NCBI RefSeq assembly: GCF_040026395.1
Contig: NZ_CP157278.1
Coordinates: 3,286,001-3,350,000 of the forward strand
Direction: 5' to 3'
Origin: Pedobacter lusitanus
Lineage (GTDB): Bacteria; Bacteroidota; Bacteroidia; Sphingobacteriales; Sphingobacteriaceae
Length of the DNA: 64,000 nt
Part shown: positions 27,588 through 36,139 of the stretch, in pieces
Layout: each line of letters begins with the position of its first letter
How positions within the stretch are numbered: position 1 is the stretch's first letter
The notes under the pieces: generated by a model
The model's database searches: none
Told to the model about the DNA's origin: nothing
The model's input: only the letters and a program-made list of their open reading frames with translations
Program-made: the position numbers and the translations under genes

Positions 27588-28124
27588 ATGATACTTTCCG
27601 ATAAGCGTATTCTAGAAGAAATTGACAGAGGAACAATAATTATTGAACCTTTTGATCCAGGATGTTTAGGCACAAATTCCTATGATGTTCATCTGGGGAA
27701 ATACCTGGCAACTTATACTGACAGGGTACTTGATGCCAGGGCACATAATAAAATTCAACATTTTGAGATTCCAAAAGATGGTTTCGTTCTGCAACCAGGT
27801 ACTTTATATCTGGGCGTAACCCTTGAATATACCGAAACACATGCACATGTTCCATTCCTGGAAGGTAAATCAAGTACCGGCCGCCTGGGAATTGATATCC
27901 ATGCCACAGCAGGAAAAGGTGATGTCGGTTTCTGCAATACCTGGACACTGGAAATTTCCTGTGCACAACCCGTAAGAATTTATGCAGGCATGCCTATCGG
28001 ACAGTTGATCTATTTTGCTGTGGAAGGAGATATTGAGAAGATGTATAACGCTAAAGATGATGCAAAATACAGCAATAAAACAACCAAACCGGTTGAAAGC
28101 ATGATGTGGAAGAATACCTTTTAG
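27588..28124 (+). CDS. dcd: dCTP deaminase
   Basis: Deaminates dCTP to dUTP, feeding dTTP synthesis. The 178 residues show the trimeric dUTPase-like fold markers: NSYDVHLGKYL, LQPGTLYLGVTLEY, FLEGKSSTGRLGIDIHATAGKGDVGF (catalytic Glu in EGKSS) and a C-terminal tail YSNKTTKP. Divergent from the phosphopantetheinyl transferase gene with 65 bp between start codons. A TAATTTCG sequence at 27564-27571 might be its -7 box, but it mismatches the consensus. Confidence 0.95.
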   Translation: MILSDKRILEEIDRGTIIIEPFDPGCLGTNSYDVHLGKYLATYTDRVLDARAHNKIQHFEIPKDGFVLQPGTLYLGVTLEYTETHAHVPFLEGKSSTGRLGIDIHATAGKGDVGFCNTWTLEISCAQPVRIYAGMPIGQLIYFAVEGDIEKMYNAKDDAKYSNKTTKPVESMMWKNTF

Positions 28125-28145
28125 AAGCTTCCTAAAATTGCATTA

Positions 28146-28201
28146 ATAATATAGCAATTGAGCCTCAATATCCCTATATTGAGGCTCAATTGCTATATTA
28201 T
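28146..28201. repeat. 26-bp perfect inverted repeat overlapping a start codon
   Basis: Left arm 28146-28171 and right arm 28176-28201 are exact reverse complements with a CCCT loop. The right arm includes the A and T of the ATG at 28200. Each arm also contains its own smaller palindrome (ATTGAG-C-CTCAAT type). No T run follows on either strand, so it is not a standard terminator; it could end dcd transcription, hide the next gene's start, or be a mobile palindromic element. Confidence 0.85.
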
Positions 28202-30890
28202 GAAAACCAAATATCTTTATGCATGCCTTGTCCTGCTGATCTGCACTTTCTCTTTTGCATTCAGACTGGCGGATGACCCATTTGAGGCACTGCTAAAAAA
28301 GCTATCAGACTTTAATGAAGAGAATCCGCAGGAAAAAGTCCATCTGCATCTGGATAAACCTTACTATGCCATTGGCGATAATATCTGGTTCAAAGCCTAT
28401 GTTACGGATAATTCCACTAATCAGCTTTCCAAAATCAGCAATATTTTATACGTAGAACTGATTAATGAAAATGACTCTGTAAAACGTCAGGTCAAACTTC
28501 CGCTGGAATCAGGTTTATCCTGGGGAGATTTCAAATTAACTGATACTCTGCCAGAGGGAAATTACAGAATCAGAGCTTATACGCAATGGATGAGAAATGC
28601 CGGCCCCGATTACTTTTTTGATAAAACGATTAAAATCGGGAATGCCTGGACAAACAAAGTCTTAACTGATACAAAATATACCTATAGCAGCACTAACAAT
28701 GAAGAACATGTAAATGCGGTAGTTACTTTTACAGATAAAAAAGGACAGCCCTATGCGAATGTTCCTGTCAGCTATAATGTCCGTTTAAAAGATAAAACTG
28801 TAGAAAGAGGAAAAGGCCTGACTAATGCACAGGGTGCGATGACTATTTCCTTTAGCAGTAAACAGGCAGAAGCTAACGTATCCGGGAGAATCACTGCAAC
28901 ACTAACTATAGACAACAAGGAGAAAGTTGTTAAAACTATCCCAGTCAAAGCTACATCAGATGCAGTTTCAGTTCAGTTCTTTCCCGAAAGCGGAAATCTG
29001 ACAGAAGACCTGCCTTCAAGGGTAGGTATCAAAGCTATTAACTCTGCTGGTCTGGGTGAAGATGTTTCAGGCGCTGTTATTGACCAGGATGGTTCAGAAG
29101 TTCTTCCTTTTAAAACCAGCCATCAGGGTATGGGGAGTTTTATCATTAATCCCCAGGCCGGAAGAACATATACAGCCAGAATTAAATTAAAAGATGGCTC
29201 AGTTCAAAATATCGCCCTGCCAAAAGCACTTACAGCAGGCTATGTAATGACTGTCAACAATAGTGACAGCAGTAAAGTAAATATTAAATTACTGATCAGT
29301 GAATCTTTATTGAATAAGGGAGAAATGAAACTGGTGATACAGCATAATAATACTGTATCAGGAGTGCTGAAAATCACCACAATCAAACAAGTATCCACGC
29401 TGTCATTGAATAAAGAAGAACTTCCATCGGGCATAATTCATTTCACGTTATTCTCTCCGGATAATATTCCGGTTGGAGAAAGATTGATTTTTAATAATAA
29501 TCCTGCAGAGCTGATGAATACAGAGCTGCTGAATTTAAAACCATCGTATGGTATCAGAGAAAATGTACCGCTTGAATTAATGGCTAAAGATAATGGCAAA
29601 CCTACAATAGGTAGCTTTTCTATTGCAGTGACCAACGCCAGTATCGTAGATCCTGATGCAGATAATGAGAGTAATATACTGACTTCTTTACTGCTCACTT
29701 CAGATCTGAAAGGATATATCGAGAAGCCCAATCAATATTTCAGGGATAACAGCAAACAAACAAGAGAGCATCTGGATCAGCTGATGCTTACTCAGGGATG
29801 GAGCCGCGTATTATGGAAGGATATCATGGGAAACACATTTGCCAAACCTGTTTTCCAGGCCGAAAAATCCCTTAAAGTCAGTGGTACGGTGACCACCCCT
29901 GGAGGTAAACCGATCCCTAACGGGAAAGTCACTCTGTTTTCAAACGCAGGCGGGATCTTCATGATAGATACTTTGACAGATGCCAAAGGGCATTTTAATT
30001 TTGATAATATTAGTTTTGGTGACAGCACAAAATTTGTAGTCCAGGCACGTAATGCCAAAGACAAAAAAAATGTGGAGATTAATCTGGACCAGATTCCGGG
30101 ACAAATAGTAACCAGGAATAAGAATACCGGCGATATCGAGGTCAATGTCAATGAAGCTATACAAAGTTATATTATCAAAAGTGAAGGATATTTTAATGAC
30201 CTGACCAAAAGGGGGCTGCTGGAAAGAAGTTATACACTGGACCAGGTTAATATTGTACAGAAGAAAATACAGGCTAAAAACTCTGCAAATTTAAATGGTG
30301 CAGGACGTGCGGATGCTATTTTAAAAGACACAGATCTGGGTTATTGCACCAATTTATCTCAATGTTTGCAGGGCAGAGTGGCCGGATTACTGATCCGGGA
30401 TGGGAAAGCCTATCTGATGCGGAGCAGCAACACACCGATGCAGATCATTCTGGACGGAACCAATGTAGGATCAGATTTTCTGGATAATATACAGCCTACA
30501 GAAGTAGCCACTATAGAGGTATTAAAAAGTGTGGGTAATACCGCTATATATGGATCTCAGGGTGGCGGAGGTATTTTAATCATCACTACCAAAAGAGGCG
30601 GAGATTCCAGCTATGTCAGATACGCACCTGGAATTGTGACCACAACACCTTCAGGTTATTATGCCGTACGCCAGTTCTATTCTCCAAAATATAGTACTCC
30701 GCAACAAATAAGGGCAGCAGATAAAAGAACTACAGTATACTGGAATCCGCATTTACCAACCAGTGCTGCAGGTTCTGCTAAATTTAATTTCTATAATACA
30801 GACGAATCAGGAACTTATAGAGTTGTTATAGAAGGAATCAATGCCGAGGGGCACCTGGCAAGAAAAGTATATACTTACGATGTAAAATAA
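28200..30890 (+). CDS. Exported MG2-domain / TonB-plug protein without a barrel
   Basis: An 896-residue exported protein. The start at 28200 gives a signal peptide (MKTKYLYACLVLLICTF...); the TTG at 28158 lies inside the hairpin. Domains: an alpha-2-macroglobulin MG2-like domain (about 40-140: EKVHLHLDKPYYAIGDNIWFKAYV, LPEGNYRIRAYTQWMRN); further beta domains; a carboxypeptidase-regulatory-like domain (about 575-640, VSGTVTTPGGKPIPNGKVTL); then a TonB-receptor plug-like domain (about 705-800: LQGRVAGLLI, MQIILDGTNVG, IEVLKSVGNTAIYGSQGGGGILIITTKRG). No 22-strand barrel follows. This architecture is common in Bacteroidota but its role is unknown. Ends 7 bp before the isomerase gene. Confidence 0.8.
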   Translation: MKTKYLYACLVLLICTFSFAFRLADDPFEALLKKLSDFNEENPQEKVHLHLDKPYYAIGDNIWFKAYVTDNSTNQLSKISNILYVELINENDSVKRQVKLPLESGLSWGDFKLTDTLPEGNYRIRAYTQWMRNAGPDYFFDKTIKIGNAWTNKVLTDTKYTYSSTNNEEHVNAVVTFTDKKGQPYANVPVSYNVRLKDKTVERGKGLTNAQGAMTISFSSKQAEANVSGRITATLTIDNKEKVVKTIPVKATSDAVSVQFFPESGNLTEDLPSRVGIKAINSAGLGEDVSGAVIDQDGSEVLPFKTSHQGMGSFIINPQAGRTYTARIKLKDGSVQNIALPKALTAGYVMTVNNSDSSKVNIKLLISESLLNKGEMKLVIQHNNTVSGVLKITTIKQVSTLSLNKEELPSGIIHFTLFSPDNIPVGERLIFNNNPAELMNTELLNLKPSYGIRENVPLELMAKDNGKPTIGSFSIAVTNASIVDPDADNESNILTSLLLTSDLKGYIEKPNQYFRDNSKQTREHLDQLMLTQGWSRVLWKDIMGNTFAKPVFQAEKSLKVSGTVTTPGGKPIPNGKVTLFSNAGGIFMIDTLTDAKGHFNFDNISFGDSTKFVVQARNAKDKKNVEINLDQIPGQIVTRNKNTGDIEVNVNEAIQSYIIKSEGYFNDLTKRGLLERSYTLDQVNIVQKKIQAKNSANLNGAGRADAILKDTDLGYCTNLSQCLQGRVAGLLIRDGKAYLMRSSNTPMQIILDGTNVGSDFLDNIQPTEVATIEVLKSVGNTAIYGSQGGGGILIITTKRGGDSSYVRYAPGIVTTTPSGYYAVRQFYSPKYSTPQQIRAADKRTTVYWNPHLPTSAAGSAKFNFYNTDESGTYRVVIEGINAEGHLARKVYTYDVK

Positions 30891-30897
30891 ATAAGCT

Positions 30898-31659
30898 ATG
30901 AACACAATTAATGTGACAATAAAAGACCGTTTAGCACTGATAACACTCAACCGTGGTAAATCCAATCCCCTGAACAGGGAAATGATCACTGAGCTTACCG
31001 ATATGCTCCATAATATAGCCAATGATGATAATATTGGTGGTGTGATTATAACAGGCAGGGAAAGCTTCTTTTCTGCCGGTCTGGATCTGATTGAGCTATA
31101 TGGTTATAATGAGGAAGAAGCCAAATCTTTCTGGCACTTATTTCTGGATTTCATTGCTAAAATTACAGCTTTCAGGAAACCAATGGTTGCAGCAATCAAC
31201 GGGCATTCTCCTGCCGGAGGCTGTGTGATTGCATTAGCCTGTGACGCCAGGATTATGGCAGAAGGTAAGTTTATTATTGGTTTGAATGAGGTTCCGGTTG
31301 GAATTATAGTGCCTGAAAGCATTTTCAGCTTATACTCTTTCTGGCTGGGTAAGGGGCATGCGACCAGAAGTTTACTGGAGGGTAAGTTATTCAGCCCTGA
31401 AGAAGCATTAAGTATAGGCCTGGTTGATGAACTGGTTAATCCGGACAGCATCATGACTGCTGCCGAACGCAGAATAAGAAAATATATGGCCCTGGAGCCT
31501 AATACGTGGCAGCAAAGTAAACTGAATATCAGAAAAGAGCTGATTACTGCAACTTCAGCCGATCAGTCTGAAGCATTAAAAATTATGCTGGCACAATGGT
31601 GGTCTCCGGCTACCAGGAACATCCTGAAAATGATTATTGACAACCTTCAAAAGAAATAA
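30898..31659 (+). CDS. Enoyl-CoA hydratase/isomerase family, ECI1-like delta3-delta2-enoyl-CoA isomerase
   Basis: A crotonase-fold enzyme of 253 residues. Oxyanion-hole motifs are FFSAGLDL (~58-64) and GHSPAGGCVIAL (~102-113). The block IGLNEVPVGIIVPE with Glu131 matches, from memory, the IGLNETQLGIIAP region of mitochondrial enoyl-CoA isomerase, where that Glu is catalytic. I therefore favour shifting of 3-enoyl-CoA to 2-enoyl-CoA during oxidation of unsaturated fatty acids over simple hydration. Strong context: the next gene, 3 bp away, resembles 2,4-dienoyl-CoA reductase, which acts in the same pathway. Confidence 0.85.
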   Translation: MNTINVTIKDRLALITLNRGKSNPLNREMITELTDMLHNIANDDNIGGVIITGRESFFSAGLDLIELYGYNEEEAKSFWHLFLDFIAKITAFRKPMVAAINGHSPAGGCVIALACDARIMAEGKFIIGLNEVPVGIIVPESIFSLYSFWLGKGHATRSLLEGKLFSPEEALSIGLVDELVNPDSIMTAAERRIRKYMALEPNTWQQSKLNIRKELITATSADQSEALKIMLAQWWSPATRNILKMIIDNLQKK

Positions 31660-31662
31660 GTT

Positions 31663-32538
31663 ATGTACAATCAACCTATGTTAAGAGATGATGCTTTAAA
31701 AGGCAAAACAATTGTAGTTACAGGCGGTGGTACCGGTCTGGGTAAAGCAATGGGCACCTACTTTTTAAAACTGGGTGCTAACCTGGTAATCACCAGCCGT
31801 AAAGCTGATGTACTGCAAAAAACAGCAGATGAGCTGGAGAAAGAAACCGGCGGTAAAGTATTAGCTGTAACCTGTGATGTACGCGATTATGAGCAGGTAG
31901 AACATGTGCTGGCAGAAACTATAAAAACCTTTGGCCGCGTGGACAGTCTGTTAAATAATGCAGCTGGAAACTTCATCTCTCCTACTGAGCGTTTATCGGC
32001 CAATGCCTTCTCTACTGTAATTGATATTGTTTTAAAGGGATCTGTAAATTGTACGCTTGCTTTTGGAAAACACTGGATCAAAGAAAAACAACCCGCCAGC
32101 ATTTTAAACATTGTGACAACTTATGCCTTTACAGGTTCAGCTTTTGTTGTTCCTTCGGCCTGTGCTAAAGGCGGCGTCTTAGCGATGACACGTTCTCTTG
32201 CCGTTGAGTGGGGAAAATATGGAATCAGAACCAATGCAATTGCACCTGGACCTTTCCCGACCAAAGGAGCCTGGGAACGCCTGCTACCAGGTGATCTGGC
32301 AGAAAAATTCGACTTTAAAAACCGTGTCCCGCTGAAACGTGTTGGTGAACATCAGGAACTGGCAAATCTTGCAGCCTTCCTGGTCAGTGATTTCTCCGGA
32401 TATATCAATGGAGAAGTAATTAGTATAGATGGGGGTGAATGGCTACAGGGCGCAGGACAATTTAATGGGCTGGAAGCTATCCCGGATCAGATGTGGGATG
32501 CCTTTGAGCAAATGACCAGATCAGCTAAAGGCAGCTAA
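31663..32538 (+). CDS. 2,4-dienoyl-CoA reductase-like SDR (mitochondrial DECR1 type)
   Basis: A 291-residue NADPH-dependent SDR. Cofactor motif TGGGTGLGKAMG (20-31), NNAAGNF (98-104). It lacks the usual YxxxK; instead Tyr154 (TTYAF) and Lys169 (SACAKGG) are 15 residues apart, exactly as Tyr199/Lys214 in human DECR1 (numbers from memory), and NFISPTERLS, FVVPSA, EWGKYG and DGGEW also match that family. This points to reduction of 2,4-dienoyl-CoA from polyunsaturated fatty acids. Follows the isomerase gene after 3 bp. The first ATG is used; Met6 is an alternative. Confidence 0.87.
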   Translation: MYNQPMLRDDALKGKTIVVTGGGTGLGKAMGTYFLKLGANLVITSRKADVLQKTADELEKETGGKVLAVTCDVRDYEQVEHVLAETIKTFGRVDSLLNNAAGNFISPTERLSANAFSTVIDIVLKGSVNCTLAFGKHWIKEKQPASILNIVTTYAFTGSAFVVPSACAKGGVLAMTRSLAVEWGKYGIRTNAIAPGPFPTKGAWERLLPGDLAEKFDFKNRVPLKRVGEHQELANLAAFLVSDFSGYINGEVISIDGGEWLQGAGQFNGLEAIPDQMWDAFEQMTRSAKGS

Positions 32539-32627
32539 ACTGATTTCCTGAATCAGAATCATTCGTAACCTGATAAGAGACTGTTTAATTTTATCATCTA
32601 AATTTAAACAGTTTCTTAAGAATAGCT

Positions 32628-32635
32628 TATTTTTG
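32628..32635 (+). promoter_or_regulatory. -7 box immediately before clpS (candidate leaderless promoter)
   Basis: TATTTTTG, an exact TAnnTTTG match, ends 4 nt (TATC) before the ATG at 32640. No TTG at the -33 spacing. The predicted transcription start coincides with the start codon. A weak hairpin (ACTGTTTAA with TTAAACAGT, 32579-32612) just upstream may end the previous operon. Confidence 0.45.
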
Positions 32636-32639
32636 TATC

Positions 32640-32921
32640 ATGTCAACAGAAACAAAAGAAGAAACATTTACACTGGAAGAGATTTTAACCTCATTAAAAA
32701 CCTCTCACAGACTGATTTTATGGAATGATGATGTAAATACCTTTGATCATGTAATCTACTGTATGACAAAATACCTGGATTATACGGATTCTCAGGCAGA
32801 AAAAATTGCATGGGAAGTTCATAATAAAGGTAAATGCGCTGTACTGGAAGGTTCTTTCACTGAAATGGAAGTTTACCGCAAAATTCTTCAGCAGGAAGGT
32901 TTAACAGTTACAGTGGACTAA
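32640..32921 (+). CDS. clpS: ATP-dependent Clp protease adaptor ClpS
   Basis: Adaptor that delivers N-degron substrates to ClpA/ClpC with ClpP, cytosolic. The 93 residues include the signature LILWNDDVNTFDHVIYCMTKYL (Asn-Asp-Asp contacts to the N-degron amino group), AEKIAWEVHNKGKCAVLEG and the C-terminal EMEVYRKILQQEGL. Convergent with the thioredoxin-like gene, only 5 bp apart, with no obvious terminator between. Confidence 0.95.
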   Translation: MSTETKEETFTLEEILTSLKTSHRLILWNDDVNTFDHVIYCMTKYLDYTDSQAEKIAWEVHNKGKCAVLEGSFTEMEVYRKILQQEGLTVTVD

Positions 32922-32926
32922 TCAGA

Positions 32927-33526
32927 CTATTCCAGTTTACTGATCAGCGCAGTTAATTCCTGCTGGGTAGTCTGTGTTTTGTCTCTGGCATACCATAAAT
33001 GCAAGCGCTCAGCTAATTCAAACATATCTGAAATCTCAGCTTTCCATTCTCCTAATAAGTGCTGAAGAATGTCTGGTCTGGGACCCCATTTTGAAATCAG
33101 TTCGCCTTGTGCATCCAGTAATAATAATACGGGAATAGCCCGGCCCCCATTAGTCAGGTGTGCATCTATCAGCGGCAGATTTTTATCTCTCAGTACTAAA
33201 CGCAATGAAAGTTTTTCCGGTGCAAGCTGAGTCATCTTATCAAACAAGGGAACAATCTGCGCCGCATCCCCACACCAGCCTTCAGAAATAACCAGTAGCT
33301 GATAGCTGTTCTTTAATCTATTAATTGCTTGTATAAAAGCATCATTAAGCTCAACAGTTTTGTCAACTCTGCTCATACGCTGTACATTCATTTTACTGTA
33401 ATGCAGCATGGCTTCACTATTATCTTCTCCCGTTGTTTTATTGCTTTTAAGAAGAGAATCTATCAAATCCCTATACCCGGAATAAGTCATTCCTTCATTC
33501 ACAAAAATATTACTGTAATTACTCAT
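32927..33526 (-). CDS. Thioredoxin-family protein with a single active-site cysteine
   Basis: A 199-residue cytosolic protein (no signal peptide). Residues about 60-175 look like a thioredoxin fold: YQLLVISEGWCGDAAQIVPLFDKM, then the cis-Pro strand GGRAIPVLLLLDAQGELISKWG. The usual WCGPC is replaced by WCGDA, so only the N-terminal Cys85 remains and a dithiol cycle is not possible there. This SEGWCGDA form belongs to a Bacteroidota/Bacillota thioredoxin-like family of unknown job. Convergent with clpS. Confidence 0.83.
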   Translation of the reverse strand: MSNYSNIFVNEGMTYSGYRDLIDSLLKSNKTTGEDNSEAMLHYSKMNVQRMSRVDKTVELNDAFIQAINRLKNSYQLLVISEGWCGDAAQIVPLFDKMTQLAPEKLSLRLVLRDKNLPLIDAHLTNGGRAIPVLLLLDAQGELISKWGPRPDILQHLLGEWKAEISDMFELAERLHLWYARDKTQTTQQELTALISKLE

Positions 33527-33620
33527 AATCCTGCTGTAATAAAATAGTTACCCCCCGTTTTTTCCATTCTCAGGCCGTTACTTTGCCGCTATATAAAAAC
33601 CTAAAAACAGACTATTCTCA

Positions 33621-36107
33621 ATGAAGAAATATCTCTTTAAATTTCTATTGGTAACATTCACTATTTGTACTACAATCTTTCAACTAAATGCACAAAACCT
33701 GCCTACCGGTAAACTTACTGGAAAAGTAGTAGACATCCAAAATAATGAAACAGTTCCTTTTGCCACTGCTGTACTAATTAACAAAAAAACAAAGGCAACC
33801 GTAAAAGTCGCACAGACAGATGCCGACGGTTCATTGATTATGAATGATGTTCCTGCTGGCGTATTTACTTTTAAAATCAGCTATGTCGGTTATCAGACGA
33901 TGGTAAGAGATTCTGTCGCAATTACTAAAAACCAGCGGTTAATCAGCTTAGGCACTATAAAGATGAAAGCCGCAAAAGGAAATGTCCTGAGCGAAGTTAC
34001 TATAACCGGGCAGAAAGCCCCTATCCAGCTGGGCATAGATAAAAAAGTCTTTGCCGTAGACCAGAGTCTGGTAAGTGAAGGAGGTTCCGCCGGCGATTTA
34101 CTGCAAAATGTACCCTCAGTTCAAACAGATGTAGATGGCAATGTCAGCCTGAGAGGCTCTACCGGAGTAAAAGTACTGATTGATGGAAAACCTTCATTAA
34201 TTGCAGGAGGCAACATTGCACAAGTACTGGCTTCTATTCCCGCCAGCTCTATCGAGACCGTAGAAGTGATCACCAATCCATCGGCAAAGTATGATGCAGA
34301 AGGCCAGTCTGGCATTATCAATATCGTACTGAAAAAGAACACCAAACTGGGTTTTAACGGGAATGTGGCTTTGACCGCTGGCAACAGAGATAATTACAAC
34401 GGAAATGTCAGCCTGAGTTTCCAGAATAAAAAGATTAATATTTACGGAAACTATGGCTACCGTTATGGCAATCGCCCTGGTGGTGGTTATAATAATATCC
34501 AATATCTGACCCGTAAAGATTCACTGGTTTACGCTGATCAGCTGAGTAACTGGAAATCAACTGATAAAAGTCATAATGCAAAGGCCGGGTTGGATTATTA
34601 CCTGACTGATAAAGATATTTTAAGTTTTTCAGGTGGTTTCAACAGCAGGGAAAATGATCGTACCGAGCTATTAGACATTAATAAATACAAAAAGGGAAGA
34701 GCCCCGCTGGAATTTAGCAGGCGAATCAATACGAATAACGGAAGCGGACATAGCTATGATTTAAATCTGGATTACAGCCATAAATTTAAACCTAATCAGG
34801 AGCTGACTTTTAATTTTGGCTACTCCAATGGAACCAACGACAATTTTCAGCTTTACAACACTTCAATATATAGTGTAAACGGTGCACCTGTTACCACAAC
34901 TCCTGAACTGTTGAACAACACCAATGACGGAACCAATAAGAATTATAATATACAGCTGGATTATACCATGCCATTAGGGAAACTGGGGAAAATTGAAACC
35001 GGTTACCGCAGCCAGATCAAATATGCTGATGCCAACACTATAGCTAAAAAATATGATAATGCTTCAGGCACTTATACAGATAATTTTTTGTTATCAAATG
35101 AATTTGACAGTAAAGATCAGGTTCATGCCCTTTATTTGAATTATCAGAATCAGATAAAGAACTTCGGATACCAGATTGGTCTGAGAGCAGAAGATGCTTT
35201 ATTAACTACAAATTCCAATGGTTATGATCAGACCGGGAACCTTACAACTGCTCCTGCACGCATCGCTTATAAAAGATTATATCCAAGTATTTATTTAACG
35301 CAGAAGTTTACAGGCGAACAGCAGATACAGTTAAGTTATACCAGAAGAGTAAACAGACCAAGACCATGGGATACGAATCCTTTTATTGATTATTCTGATC
35401 CACTTAACTGGCGTCAGGGTAACCCAAACCTGCTGCCAGAAGATGTTCATTCTTTTGAACTGGGCTACAGCAAATTCTGGCCAAAAGTCACGTTGATTTC
35501 CAGTGCTTATGTCAGACAGACCAATGATCTGATTCAAAGAGTGCGTTCTGTGCCTGATGCGGATGGCGTAATTATAACCACTCCGCAGAATTTAACCAAA
35601 GACCTTTCAAGTGGTTTAGAGTTTATTGCCAAGGCCGATATAGTGAAACCGTGGAACTTTACTGCCAATGTGAATATATACCACAGTAAAATTGATGCTG
35701 TTCCTGCTTACAACATTGCAGGTAATTCGGGCTTCAGCTGGAATGCGAATCTAACCAATAACTTCGTGCTGCCGCATAGTATTACGCTTCAGGTCAGAGC
35801 CGATTATAATTCTTCGCAGGTTATGGCTCAGGGAACAAGAAAAGCAATGTACGGTGTTGATGGTGGTGCAAAATATGATTTTAAAAACAAGAAAGCTTCA
35901 CTGAGTTTAAATGTGAGAGATATTTTCAACACAAGGAAATGGGGCATGATCACCGAAGATCAAAATTCTATTATCGCTTTTCAAAGATATCAGCAGGGAC
36001 CAATGGGGAACCTGACCTTTTCTTACAGATTCGGAAAAACCAGCTTTATGAAAAAGAGTAAGAAGCCGGAACAACAGGAGAACAAACCTGATGAAGGTTC
36101 CTTTTAA
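33621..36107 (+). CDS. TonB-dependent outer-membrane beta-barrel protein (OMP_b-brl_3 type)
   Basis: An 828-residue outer-membrane receptor. Signal peptide to about LNAQ; a carboxypeptidase-like regulatory domain (about 30-115, TGKVVDIQNNETVPFATAVL... SYVGYQT); a TonB plug (about 125-240: LLQNVPSVQTDVDGNVSLRGSTGVKVLIDGKPS, SIETVEVITNPSAKYDAEGQSGIINIVLKK); then a C-terminal barrel of alternating strands (RLYPSIYLTQKF, YTRRVNRPRPWDTNPF, LNVRDIFNTRKW). No SusD gene is adjacent, so it is not a standard glycan-uptake pair; the ligand is unknown. Two strong hairpins follow. Confidence 0.9.
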   Translation: MKKYLFKFLLVTFTICTTIFQLNAQNLPTGKLTGKVVDIQNNETVPFATAVLINKKTKATVKVAQTDADGSLIMNDVPAGVFTFKISYVGYQTMVRDSVAITKNQRLISLGTIKMKAAKGNVLSEVTITGQKAPIQLGIDKKVFAVDQSLVSEGGSAGDLLQNVPSVQTDVDGNVSLRGSTGVKVLIDGKPSLIAGGNIAQVLASIPASSIETVEVITNPSAKYDAEGQSGIINIVLKKNTKLGFNGNVALTAGNRDNYNGNVSLSFQNKKINIYGNYGYRYGNRPGGGYNNIQYLTRKDSLVYADQLSNWKSTDKSHNAKAGLDYYLTDKDILSFSGGFNSRENDRTELLDINKYKKGRAPLEFSRRINTNNGSGHSYDLNLDYSHKFKPNQELTFNFGYSNGTNDNFQLYNTSIYSVNGAPVTTTPELLNNTNDGTNKNYNIQLDYTMPLGKLGKIETGYRSQIKYADANTIAKKYDNASGTYTDNFLLSNEFDSKDQVHALYLNYQNQIKNFGYQIGLRAEDALLTTNSNGYDQTGNLTTAPARIAYKRLYPSIYLTQKFTGEQQIQLSYTRRVNRPRPWDTNPFIDYSDPLNWRQGNPNLLPEDVHSFELGYSKFWPKVTLISSAYVRQTNDLIQRVRSVPDADGVIITTPQNLTKDLSSGLEFIAKADIVKPWNFTANVNIYHSKIDAVPAYNIAGNSGFSWNANLTNNFVLPHSITLQVRADYNSSQVMAQGTRKAMYGVDGGAKYDFKNKKASLSLNVRDIFNTRKWGMITEDQNSIIAFQRYQQGPMGNLTFSYRFGKTSFMKKSKKPEQQENKPDEGSF

Positions 36108-36122
36108 GGAAGCTTCATCAGG
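36087..36122. repeat. 17-bp inverted repeat spanning the stop codon
   Basis: Arms 36087-36103 and 36106-36122 pair with one mismatch and a TT loop; the TAA stop (36105-36107) sits at the hairpin tip. No T run follows. It may protect the 3' end of the message or assist the large terminator just downstream. Confidence 0.65.
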
Positions 36123-36139
36123 GGTAATTCTCAGGGGGT

